Shown piece by piece: positions 56,903 to 64,000 of a DNA stretch of 64,000 bases; the first letter of the stretch is position 1, and each line of letters begins with the position of its first letter. The position numbers and the translations under genes were made by a program. Source of the DNA: an uncultured Thiotrichaceae bacterium (GTDB lineage Bacteria; Pseudomonadota; Gammaproteobacteria; Thiotrichales; Thiotrichaceae). Location: positions 29,577 to 93,576 of the forward strand of contig CALAMO010000031.1 in assembly GCA_937925855.1 (NCBI GenBank). The letters are read 5' to 3'. The notes beneath the pieces were generated by a model, which was not told the origin of the DNA, did no database searches, and was given only the letters and a program-made list of their open reading frames with translations.

Positions 56903-57493
56903 ATGTTAAGTGCCCTACTCGTCGTTGGCGGACTGGCGCTGGTGTTTGGACTGCTGCTCGGGCTGGCAGCCGTGTTCTACCGAGTGGAAGGCGACCCGGT
57001 TGCTGATCAGATTGACCAGCTGCTGCCCCAAACCCAATGTGGACAGTGCACCTATCCGGGCTGTCGCCCTTATGCCGAGGCAATTGCCAGCGGTGAGGCC
57101 GCCATTAACCAGTGTCCACCCGGCGGTGATGAAACCATCAAAGCGCTGGCGGAATTACTCGGCGTCGCCGCTACCCCGCTGAATGCGGAACACGGTGAGA
57201 TCGCCGAGACGCCGCTGCTGGCGGTGATTGATGAACAGAACTGCATTGGCTGCACGCTGTGTATTCAGGCCTGTCCAGTCGACTGCATCGTCGGCGCGGC
57301 TAGACTGATGCATACTGTCATCGCCGCTGAATGCACGGGCTGTCAATTATGCCTGCCGCCCTGCCCGGTCGATTGCATCGATATGGTGCCGGTTAAAACT
57401 GAACACGCCAGCTGGAAATGGCCTTATCCGGTCGTGCCTATTCAGCCGGTCTGCACCGACAGGGCCGCAAGCATGATGGAGCCGCCGGCATGA
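56903..57493 (+). CDS. rnfB: Rnf electron-transport complex subunit B
   Basis: This 196-residue iron-sulphur subunit has one N-terminal membrane helix, the 4Fe-4S domain '[16 protein letters not shown]', then two ferredoxin-type clusters in '[16 protein letters not shown]' and '[16 protein letters not shown]'. It takes electrons from ferredoxin. Its stop overlaps the start of a 13-codon mini-ORF leading into rnfC. Confidence 0.96.
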   Translation: MLSALLVVGGLALVFGLLLGLAAVFYRVEGDPVADQIDQLLPQTQCGQCTYPGCRPYAEAIASGEAAINQCPPGGDETIKALAELLGVAATPLNAEHGEIAETPLLAVIDEQNCIGCTLCIQACPVDCIVGAARLMHTVIAAECTGCQLCLPPCPVDCIDMVPVKTEHASWKWPYPVVPIQPVCTDRAASMMEPPA

Positions 57494-57531
57494 TCATCGC
57501 GCCACAAGCCTGGACGGAGCCGCAGGCATGA
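57490..57531 (+). CDS. 13-codon mini-ORF linking rnfB and rnfC
   Basis: ATG at 57490 overlaps the rnfB stop (ATGA), and its TGA at 57529-57531 overlaps the rnfC start (ATGA). It would encode [13 protein letters not shown]. The two junctions lie in a near-duplicate: GGAGCCGCCGGCATGAT (57478-57494) and GGAGCCGCAGGCATGAT (57516-57532) differ at one of 17 bases. Whether it is translated is unknown. Confidence 0.4.
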   Translation: MIIAPQAWTEPQA

Positions 57532-59174
57532 TAAAGGCATGGCAATGGCTGCAGCAGCTAATCGGCGAGCACAGCGCCTCGTTTGGTAGCATCATACCGC
57601 CAAACGACCACAAAGCGCTGTCTAATCAGCAGCCGGTGCGCCGCCTCCGCCCTAGCGCCGGGGATGAATTGATTCTTCCGCTACAGCAGCATCGCGGCGA
57701 CAAACCAAAACTTAACGTGCGGCCCGGTGATTATGTCTACAAGGGCCAGATGCTGGCGCACGCTGATACGGCTAATAGCGCTAAGAACACCCGCTGTGTG
57801 CCGCTGCACGCCAGCACCTCAGGCACAATTACCACGATTGCAGACCGACCCATTGCGCACCCCTCTGGACTGAACGATACCTGCGTTATTTTACAGGCCG
57901 ACGGATTGGATCAGTATGGCGCGGATGGCTTAATGCCTGCACTAGCGAATTATACCGAGCTGGACAGCGCCTGCCTGCGCCAGCGGATTCGTGACGCCGG
58001 TATTGTTGGCCTCGGCGGTGCGGTCTTTCCGGCGGCCATCAAGCTTGCGGTCAACCCCCAGCGCCCGGTCGATACGCTGATTATCAACGGTGCAGAATGC
58101 GAGCCTTATATTACCTGCGATGACGTGCTGATGCGGGATAAGGCGGCAGAGATTTTGGCTGGGGCACAGATTATGCTGCACATTCTCCAGGCGGATGATG
58201 ACCCAGCTGCGGATTCGATAACGCGCCGCTGCCTGCTGGGAGTTGAAGCTAATAAGCCGCAGGCAATCAGCAGCCTGCGGGCAGCGCTGGCACCGCTGGA
58301 CGATCCACGCCTTGAGGTCGTCGTTGTCCCCACGCAGTATCCAGCGGGCGGGGAAAAACAGCTGATTCACGCCCTCACCGGCAAAGAGGTGCCGACAGGT
58401 GGCCGCCCCGCAGATAAAGGCATTATCTGTCATAACGTGGCGACCGCGCGGGCAATTTACCGGGCAGTGGTGTTAGGTGAACCCTTGATTTCGCGCTATG
58501 TGACGCTCACCGGCGCGGGCGTCGCTCAGCCGGGGAATGTTGACGTGCCATTGGGGCTGCGGGTTGGAGCACTGCTTGGAGCAACGCCCCCCGACGCGCA
58601 GCTGATTATGGGTGGCCCAATGATGGGCCTGACGCTGCACAGCGCTCAGATTCCGGTGGTAAAGGCCACTAATTGCATTCTCGTTAACCCCCTCAGCGCC
58701 AAGCCAGCAGCCCTGCCCTGTATCCGCTGTGGTCAATGCGCACAGCACTGCCCGGCCGGCTTATTACCGCAGCAGCTCTACTGGTACGCACAGGCCCGCG
58801 ACTTTGCCAAAGCGGAACGCCATGCCCTATTCGACTGTATCGAATGCGGCTGCTGTGCTTATGTCTGTCCCAGCCATATCCCGCTGGTAGACTATTATCG
58901 CTTTGCCAAGGCAGAAATTCAGAGCCAGCGCACCGCCAAAGCCAAAGCAGAGCACGCTCGAAAACGCCATGATTTTCACCAAGAACGCCTGGAACGCGCC
59001 CAGCGCGAACGCACCGAACGACTGGCAAAGCATAAACAAAAAGCACAAAGCCACAACAGCGGCCAACAGCAGGACGCTATTCAGGCTGCCTTAGCGCGCG
59101 CCAAGGCCAAAAAAGCCCAGCAGCAGCTCCAGGCCAAGGCCTCGACCCGCAACGACCAGGAACCCACGGCATGA
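57528..59174 (+). CDS. rnfC: Rnf electron-transport complex subunit C
   Basis: The 548-residue NADH-side subunit has the FMN/NADH-binding region with 'GIVGLGGAVFPAAIKL' and 'INGAECEPYITCDDVLM'. Two [4Fe-4S] motifs follow, 'CIRCGQCAQHCPAGLLP' and 'CIECGCCAYVCPSHIPL', then an Ala/Lys/Arg-rich helical tail of about 100 residues, as in gammaproteobacterial RnfC. It overlaps rnfD by 4 bases. Confidence 0.96.
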   Translation: MIKAWQWLQQLIGEHSASFGSIIPPNDHKALSNQQPVRRLRPSAGDELILPLQQHRGDKPKLNVRPGDYVYKGQMLAHADTANSAKNTRCVPLHASTSGTITTIADRPIAHPSGLNDTCVILQADGLDQYGADGLMPALANYTELDSACLRQRIRDAGIVGLGGAVFPAAIKLAVNPQRPVDTLIINGAECEPYITCDDVLMRDKAAEILAGAQIMLHILQADDDPAADSITRRCLLGVEANKPQAISSLRAALAPLDDPRLEVVVVPTQYPAGGEKQLIHALTGKEVPTGGRPADKGIICHNVATARAIYRAVVLGEPLISRYVTLTGAGVAQPGNVDVPLGLRVGALLGATPPDAQLIMGGPMMGLTLHSAQIPVVKATNCILVNPLSAKPAALPCIRCGQCAQHCPAGLLPQQLYWYAQARDFAKAERHALFDCIECGCCAYVCPSHIPLVDYYRFAKAEIQSQRTAKAKAEHARKRHDFHQERLERAQRERTERLAKHKQKAQSHNSGQQQDAIQAALARAKAKKAQQQLQAKASTRNDQEPTA

Positions 59175-60190
59175 ACGTCACCCCGCCCACTGCGCCTTAT
59201 CTGCGCCAAGCGAATCAAAGTGTCGACGGCCTGATGCGCCAGGTCATCTACGCCTTACTGCCCGGCACGCTGGTGATGCTGTGGTATTTTGGCTGGGGCA
59301 TAGTGACTAATTTGGTCATGGGGATTGGCTTTGCGCTGCTGTTGGAAGCCAGCATGCTGCGGCTGCGCGCCAAGGCGCTGAGTCTATTCTTACAGGATTA
59401 CAGCGTGGTGGTGACGGCGTGGCTGCTGGCGCTGGCGCTGCCGGCCTTTGCGCCGTGGTGGCTGCTGTTGATCGCCATGGTCTTTGCGGTGGTGATAGCG
59501 AAACACCTGTATGGCGGCCTAGGCCAAAATCCGTTTAATCCGGCCATGGTCGGCTATGCGGCGGTGCTGGTCTCGTTTCCGCTAGAAATGACACGCTGGG
59601 TCGCGCCGTTGGATTTGAGCTTCATGCACATCAGCCTCAGCGAAAGCCTGCAGGCCGTGGGCGCCACGCTGAACCAAACACGTTGGGATGCCATTACCCT
59701 AGCCACCCCGCTGGACACGGTGAAAACCGCCCTGTTCTCGGGCCATACGCTGCCACTCAGCGAGGCACAGCATCTACTTAGCGCGGCTGGGTTAAGCACG
59801 GAGATGATTAATCTGGCTTTTCTAGCCGGTGGGCTGTGGCTATGGTATCGCCGCGTAATTAGCTGGCATATTCCGCTCGCGCTGCTGCTGGCGTTGACGC
59901 TGAGTGCGGCAGTCTTTTGGCTATGGGATGCACAGCATTACCCTTCTCCACTGTTTCACCTACTCAGCGGTGGTACCATGCTAACAGCGTTTTTTATCGC
60001 GACCGACCCGGTAAGCGCCAGCACCACGCCCGTCGGCAAGCTGCTGTATGCTGCGGGCATTGGCCTGTTCACCTACCTGATTCGCACCTGGGGCGCGTAC
60101 CCCGATGCGTTTGCCTTTGCGGTCATTATTATGAATATGGCGGTGCCCCTGCTGGATGCATACACCCGGCCCAGAGTGTACGGGCATTGA
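59171..60190 (+). CDS. rnfD: Rnf electron-transport complex subunit D
   Basis: This 339-residue membrane subunit has about nine helices. The covalent-FMN threonine is probably Thr179 in 'DAITLATPLDTVK'. 'GGLGQNPFNPAMVGYA' and 'ATDPVSASTTPVG' are family hallmarks. It forms the ion-translocating core with RnfA, RnfE and RnfG. Confidence 0.95.
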   Translation: MNVTPPTAPYLRQANQSVDGLMRQVIYALLPGTLVMLWYFGWGIVTNLVMGIGFALLLEASMLRLRAKALSLFLQDYSVVVTAWLLALALPAFAPWWLLLIAMVFAVVIAKHLYGGLGQNPFNPAMVGYAAVLVSFPLEMTRWVAPLDLSFMHISLSESLQAVGATLNQTRWDAITLATPLDTVKTALFSGHTLPLSEAQHLLSAAGLSTEMINLAFLAGGLWLWYRRVISWHIPLALLLALTLSAAVFWLWDAQHYPSPLFHLLSGGTMLTAFFIATDPVSASTTPVGKLLYAAGIGLFTYLIRTWGAYPDAFAFAVIIMNMAVPLLDAYTRPRVYGH

Positions 60191-60215
60191 GGCCTCACGG
60201 ACGAAAGCAGCGAAC

Positions 60216-60899
60216 ATGATCCTAAACACTCGCACCCTATTACAGGCCATCAGCCAGCCCATCCGCTACCTCACTGCGTTTGCGATGGCTGGAACCTTGC
60301 TGTTGGCTGGGATTCATGCCGCGACGGCCACTCGTATCGCACAGAACGAGCGGCAGGCTTTATTACAGCGGATTGAACAGCTGCTGGCGGGGCAGCCTTA
60401 CGATAATGATCCGCTGCAAGATAGCGTTGTATTCACGGCGGCTCAAGGCGCTGGCGGCCAGGCCATGACGGTCTATCGGCTGCGCCATCAGGGCACACCG
60501 GTCGCAGCGGTCTATGACCTCAGCACCCCCGAGGGTTACAGCGGCAGCATCCGGCTAGTCGTTGCCGTCGATACCGCCCAGCATATTAGCGGCGCGCGCA
60601 TCGTCAGCCACCGCGAAACCCCTGGTTTAGGGGATAAAATTGAACGCGCGAAAAGCGACTGGATCCTACAGTTCAACGGCACGTCGCTGCGCAATCCTGC
60701 ACCACAGCAGTGGGCCGTGCGCAAAGACGGTGGCGCTTTTGACCAACTGACCGGCGCGACGATTACGCCGCGAGCCATTGTCAGTACGCTGCGTGAAGTA
60801 CTCCACTGGTCGGCGCAGCAGCAGGAACAGCTGTTTCAGCCAGCCGCATCAGCCGCGATGGCCGCGACGCACGTCACACCCCAGCCCTCAACTCACTGA
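60216..60899 (+). CDS. rnfG: Rnf electron-transport complex subunit G
   Basis: The 227-residue subunit has one N-terminal membrane anchor and a periplasmic FMN domain. The flavin is attached to Thr182 of '[14 protein letters not shown]' (motif S/T-G-A-T), and '[13 protein letters not shown]' is conserved. The ATG at 60216 is used because the longer frame overlaps rnfD. Confidence 0.95.
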   Translation: MILNTRTLLQAISQPIRYLTAFAMAGTLLLAGIHAATATRIAQNERQALLQRIEQLLAGQPYDNDPLQDSVVFTAAQGAGGQAMTVYRLRHQGTPVAAVYDLSTPEGYSGSIRLVVAVDTAQHISGARIVSHRETPGLGDKIERAKSDWILQFNGTSLRNPAPQQWAVRKDGGAFDQLTGATITPRAIVSTLREVLHWSAQQQEQLFQPAASAAMAATHVTPQPSTH

Positions 60900-60906
60900 G
60901 CACGCT

Positions 60907-61563
60907 ATGCCGCTAACACCCGACCCGCCAAACTACGCCAAAATCATCCGCGATGGCCTGTGGCACAATAATCCCGGCCTCGTGCAGCTCTTGGGCCTGT
61001 GCCCCTTAATGGCGGTCACCACTAATAGTGTGAACGGCCTAGGCTTGGGCATTGCGACGCTGGTGACGCTGCTAGCCTCTAATCTGCTGGTTGCGCTGGC
61101 GCGTGACTTTATTCGCCCGGAGATTCGCATTCCGGTGTTCGTGCTGATTATCGCCTCCAATGTCACCGCAATTGACCTGCTGATGCAGGCATATTTCTAC
61201 GAGTTACACGCCATACTCGGTATTTTTATCCCGCTGATTGTGACCAACTGTATTATTATTGGCCGTGCCGAGGCTTTTGCAGCACGCCATAACGCCCCTG
61301 CCGCCACGCTGGACGGCCTAATGATGGGGTTAGGTTTCTTGCTGGTGCTGGTCGTGCTCGGCGGGCTGCGCGAGCTCTTAGCACAAGGCACGCTGTTGGC
61401 GGATGCACACCTTATGTTTGGCGAGCCCGCGCGCGGGCTAACCTTGCGCGTGAGCGCAGATTTTCAGGGCTTATTGCTGGCCGCCCTGCCACCGGGTGCG
61501 TTTATTGGCCTAGGCCTACTGCTGGCGCTGAAGAATTGGATTGATGCGCGCTTACGATCATAG
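60907..61563 (+). CDS. rnfE: Rnf electron-transport complex subunit E
   Basis: The 218-residue membrane subunit has six helices, '[18 protein letters not shown]' and '[16 protein letters not shown]', with the paired cysteines that complete the [2Fe-2S] site with RnfA. The ATG is 7 bases after the rnfG stop; longer frames lie within rnfG. No nth gene follows, unlike E. coli rsx. Confidence 0.95.
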   Translation: MPLTPDPPNYAKIIRDGLWHNNPGLVQLLGLCPLMAVTTNSVNGLGLGIATLVTLLASNLLVALARDFIRPEIRIPVFVLIIASNVTAIDLLMQAYFYELHAILGIFIPLIVTNCIIIGRAEAFAARHNAPAATLDGLMMGLGFLLVLVVLGGLRELLAQGTLLADAHLMFGEPARGLTLRVSADFQGLLLAALPPGAFIGLGLLLALKNWIDARLRS

Positions 61564-61592
61564 CGCTTGACGTAACTTAAACGAGACACACT

Positions 61593-62528
61593 ATGGTAAT
61601 CAGCACTACCCCGCCCAACTTGCCCTTCGGCCACGCCATTTGCTATTCCGGCTACCGCGTCGGTCAGTCGCCGGTCACTCAGGTTTATCCAAGTGATGCA
61701 GAGATCATAGCAGACCTGCGCCTGTTAGCACCGCACTGGCACTACCTGCGGCTGTACGATTGCAGCCAACATGCGGAGAGGGTCTTACAGGCCGTGCGCG
61801 CTGAGGGCCTCGCTTTTCAGATTATGCTAGGCGCAGACCTGGAAGCCGAACAAAACAATCCACACTGTCCTTGGGGCGCCGAGTATAGTGATGCCACCTT
61901 GGCAGCAAATCAAGTAGCGAATGATGCCCATATTGATCGCCTGATTGAACTGGCTCAGGCCAATCCGAATAGCGTGTGTGCGCTCTCGATTGGCAATGAG
62001 GCCAGCGTAGACTGGGGAGACCGCTTAGTGCCGGTTAAACGCTTATTGAGCTTTGTGGCGCGGATCAAAGCCAGTGGGGTGAAGCAACCCATCACTTTTT
62101 GCGAGAACTATGTGCCTTGGGTCGGCAAACTGGAGGCACTGGCAGATAGACTCGATATTATCTCGATTCATACCTACCCCATCTGGGAATATAAAAGCAT
62201 TGATGAGGCGCTGGATTACACCGAACAGAATTACCAAAGCGTAGCGCAATACTACCCGGACAAGCCGGTGATTATTACCGAAGCAGGCTGGGCAACACGT
62301 TCTAATGGCCGGGGGATTAAACCTGATAACGCCTCACAGGCGCTACAGGCGGAATACTGCCGACAGCTCCTGCGTTGGAGCCAGGACCAGCAGATACTGA
62401 CCTTTCTATTTGAGGCGTTCGATGAACCGTGGAAGGGGTCAGACGATCCAGATGAACCGGAAAAGCACTGGGGACTGTATACGGTGGATAGAACGCCAAA
62501 GGCAGTAGTGCAGGCTATGCATTTGTAG
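61593..62528 (+). CDS. Glycoside hydrolase family 17-like protein (beta-1,3-glucanase type)
   Basis: This 311-residue TIM-barrel protein begins with a 'FGHAICYSGYRVGQSP' strand and has 'LRLYDCSQHAERVL'. The acid/base Glu is in 'ALSIGNEASVDW' and the nucleophile Glu in 'PVIITEAGWATRSNG', with 'ISIHTYPIWEY' between. These fit clan GH-A, family 17. No signal peptide is seen, so it may act in the cytoplasm on imported or internal beta-glucans. It lies 29 bases after rnfE and may share its transcript. Confidence 0.82.
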   Translation: MVISTTPPNLPFGHAICYSGYRVGQSPVTQVYPSDAEIIADLRLLAPHWHYLRLYDCSQHAERVLQAVRAEGLAFQIMLGADLEAEQNNPHCPWGAEYSDATLAANQVANDAHIDRLIELAQANPNSVCALSIGNEASVDWGDRLVPVKRLLSFVARIKASGVKQPITFCENYVPWVGKLEALADRLDIISIHTYPIWEYKSIDEALDYTEQNYQSVAQYYPDKPVIITEAGWATRSNGRGIKPDNASQALQAEYCRQLLRWSQDQQILTFLFEAFDEPWKGSDDPDEPEKHWGLYTVDRTPKAVVQAMHL

Positions 62529-62655
62529 ATTTGAGGCCATTCTTGAGTATATGGACGATATGGAAGATAAGTACCTAGCCATCAGTCGCCTTGAGAACCC
62601 TAGCAAACGCTGGACATTGGATGAACTGGAGCAAGAACTTGACTTGGATAGTTGA
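62527..62655 (+). pseudogene. RelB-like antitoxin remnant
   Basis: The frame has no start of its own, since it emerges from the end of the GH17 gene. It encodes 'EYMDDMEDKYLAISRLENP' and 'RWTLDELEQELDLDS', the C-terminal part of a small RelB/RHH-type antitoxin. The DNA-binding N-terminus is missing, apparently removed at the junction with the GH17 gene. Confidence 0.55.
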
Positions 62656-62713
62656 GTTCGATGATGCCGCCGTCAAAGAGTTGTGCAAGCTCGATAAAAA
62701 TGATCAGGCATAG
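62639..62713 (+). pseudogene. RelE-like toxin 5' remnant
   Basis: Overlapping the antitoxin end, a TTG-initiated frame reads 'TWIVEFDDAAVKELCKLDKN' and stops after 24 codons. This is the usual N-terminus of RelE/ParE toxins (about 85-95 residues). The rest is lost. Gene order antitoxin then toxin is preserved. Confidence 0.62.
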
Positions 62714-63205
62714 CCATAATGATTACGTTTCACCTAGGTAATTTGAACAGAATTTTTACACGAAACTCGCTTCTTAAACTGTCCACAATTCACGGGGCGG
62801 ATCAAAGATTTTTTCACACCCCGCCTCTTTTAGTTTTTGCTTTTGAACTTCCAGGCTTTGCCCTATTATGCTGACCCGCATATCCTACTTTCATGGAGAC
62901 TCTCAAAAGTTAGTTATAAAGTGAGAATTACTAATGAGAGTATATTTGAGAGTTAAAAAATGGCAAGTTTTGAACCTCTCAAAAATCTTAAGTTTTGAGA
63001 GATTGGGGTGAGTGTGAGCTGGTTTATACATTTCAGGGAATGAACGACCACTAACTATGTTAGGATAGTTATCGCTTTAGCTAAACAGTTGGAAGATGAT
63101 GAATTCGATGCTCCCTGAAATTTCGGGCAAGACTATAAATATTGATAATTGAGCAACCGATTGTTAATAAGGTAACATTTTACTATTCTTTAAAACGGGA
63201 CCTAT
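62714..63205. other. AT-rich gap with TTTGAGAG repeats
   Basis: No convincing gene was found. CTCTCAAAA occurs at 62900-62908 and 62976-62984, TTTGAGAG at 62945-62952 and TTTTGAGAG at 62993-63001. The last two copies of opposite orientation form a 9-bp inverted repeat. A short tail-like frame ('VIALAKQLEDDEFDAP', ending near 63118) looks like the end of a decayed gene but was not identified. Confidence 0.5.
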
Positions 63206-63520
63206 TCATAAATTCTTTGGTCTACTTTTTCTATTAAGCCAAATTGAGAAAACTAAAACTACAGAACCTATAAATAAAAAATAATAAACTGTTTTTGTTG
63301 TATGTTTTATTACTCCCAAATACTCTACTGACCAAATTGGAAAGAAGATTGCAAATGGAATTAAAGTGAATGAAAAAGTAAAGAAAATGGCATAAGAAAT
63401 TAAAACATCACCCACACCTTTATTATCAAATTTATTTTTATTCTGTAATAAAAAATACAATTTGAACCCATATATACAAAACAGTAAGTAGACCACCATA
63501 GAAATCAAAAATAAAACCAT
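63206..63520 (-). CDS. Hypothetical AT-rich membrane protein
   Basis: The 104-residue product has three hydrophobic segments (about 2-23, 40-65 and 80-98), rich in Phe, Ile and Lys. The coding DNA is far more AT-rich than the rest of the window, which suggests recent transfer. No family is recognised. It could be a functional single-gene insert or non-coding AT-rich DNA. Confidence 0.45.
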   Translation of the reverse strand: MVLFLISMVVYLLFCIYGFKLYFLLQNKNKFDNKGVGDVLISYAIFFTFSFTLIPFAIFFPIWSVEYLGVIKHTTKTVYYFLFIGSVVLVFSIWLNRKSRPKNL

Positions 63521-63878
63521 AAAAAGTCATTCCAAAACTCAAAGGAAGAGACCTATGCACAACAGTAAAACTCTAAAAACAACAGCTTTACATAATAATT
63601 TTTAGCTATTGAATGGATAATTTATCCATTTTTAATTCTAAATAAATATGTTATGCACAGATACTCTTTACCATTATAAAATAAAATTACTGAGTAAGTC
63701 TCCTTTTGTTGAAAGAAGGTCTCTTGAAAAATCCTTGAGTATTCTTAATTTCAGGGGCTAGTTTTTCAGCTCCACCAACCACTACACCTGTTCTGGTCAA
63801 GTCCAACCTGACACTGTTCTGGTCTAATGGAACCTGACACATCGAAATAGGATAATGTAATTATCAATCGAGGTGTCT
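63521..63878. other. AT-rich non-coding stretch before an IS remnant
   Basis: No supported gene. The left part is low-GC with short A/T runs. The right part holds two tandem 26-base repeats directly before the transposase fragment. Confidence 0.5.
63788..63839. repeat. Tandem 26-base repeat at probable IS end
   Basis: Two copies (63788-63813 and 63814-63839) share CTGTTCTGGTC at the left and AACCTGACA at the right and differ in the six bases between. The segment could be a duplicated terminal repeat of the IS whose transposase fragment starts 40 bases later. Confidence 0.65.
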
Positions 63879-63956
63879 ATGAGCAAGAAACGACAGTACA
63901 AAAGTTACAGCCCGGAGTTTAAGGAAGAAGCCATCGCCCTGGTGACTGAGCTATGA
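63879..63956 (+). mobile_element. Transposase OrfA N-terminal fragment (IS3-like)
   Basis: The 25-codon frame 'MSKKRQYKSYSPEFKEEAIA' matches the start of the helix-turn-helix OrfA of IS3-family elements, then meets a TGA after 'LVTEL'. AGGT precedes the ATG. The remaining 44 bases of the window do not continue it, so the element is truncated. Confidence 0.65.
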
Positions 63957-64000
63957 ACCACCGATTATTTGTACCCCACAAGAACTAATGGAGGGCTAAT

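Noticed and set aside
60778..60906. Long N-terminus of RnfE starting inside rnfG
   Set aside because: The extension is Arg/Ser/His-rich, overlaps rnfG in another frame, and RnfE homologues begin near the ATG at 60907.

Overview
The window is a chromosomal segment of moderate GC that looks gammaproteobacterial. The evidence is a divergent argH / algZ-algR pair as in Pseudomonas, a complete atpIBEFHAGDC operon, a complete rnfABCDGE operon, a PotFGHI-type polyamine importer, a unimodular QueF, the FrmA/FrmB formaldehyde pathway and an actinobacterium-like arabinose-lipid cluster. The species cannot be named. Most of the DNA is densely packed housekeeping and catabolic genes. Accessory DNA sits in two places: between icmF and the atp operon (about 29.4-31.3 kb) and at the right edge (62.5-64.0 kb).

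Layout. 0-8.3 kb: the end of a 3-hydroxyisobutyrate-dehydrogenase-family gene, an RraA-like gene, a fused indolepyruvate:ferredoxin oxidoreductase, an AhpD-like protein and two exporters. 8.5-13.7 kb: a putrescine/spermidine ABC importer followed by an EamA permease. 13.7-17.4 kb: a DUF192 lipoprotein, a TPR protein, an EamA-type permease and queF. 17.5-20.3 kb: a MerR regulator, thiolase and acyl-CoA dehydrogenase operon. 20.4-26.0 kb: homologues of DprE2, DprE1, a GtrA protein, the UbiA-type phosphoribosyltransferase, a PAP2/DUF212 phosphatase and a GT-C-like membrane glycosyltransferase. Together these form an apparent complete route to polyprenyl-phospho-D-arabinofuranose and its use. 26.1-29.4 kb: isobutyryl-CoA mutase icmF. 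Its promoter carries the same 19-bp palindromic site as the merR promoter, and its coding region holds an in-frame palindromic repeat element. 29.5-31.3 kb: small accessory genes, a broken higBA and an attC-like site. 31.3-38.7 kb: ATP synthase. 38.7-41.5 kb: an aminotransferase relic, a thioredoxin-like protein and AlgR/AlgZ. 41.7-45.3 kb: argH, frmA and frmB. 45.4-52.8 kb: an orphan TupB-like permease, an M20 amidohydrolase, a tautomerase and a TRAP transporter with an unusual fused large subunit. 53.0-61.6 kb: an ABC exporter, CysZ, a DUF2889 protein and Rnf. 61.6-62.5 kb: a GH17-like glucanase. 62.5-64.0 kb: AT-rich DNA with toxin-antitoxin and IS remnants.

How the parts fit. MerR, thiolase, acyl-CoA dehydrogenase and IcmF form a plausible short/branched-chain acyl-CoA regulon joined by the shared operator. 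Rnf and ATP synthase supply ion-motive energy coupling. The most unusual system is the arabinose-donor cluster. Its six products mirror mycobacterial Rv3789-Rv3791 and Rv3806c-Rv3807c and would supply D-Araf to a surface acceptor such as pilin or LPS. The benzothiazinone-target cysteine of DprE1 is replaced by alanine here. All functional calls rest on recognising motifs by eye; no database search was run.
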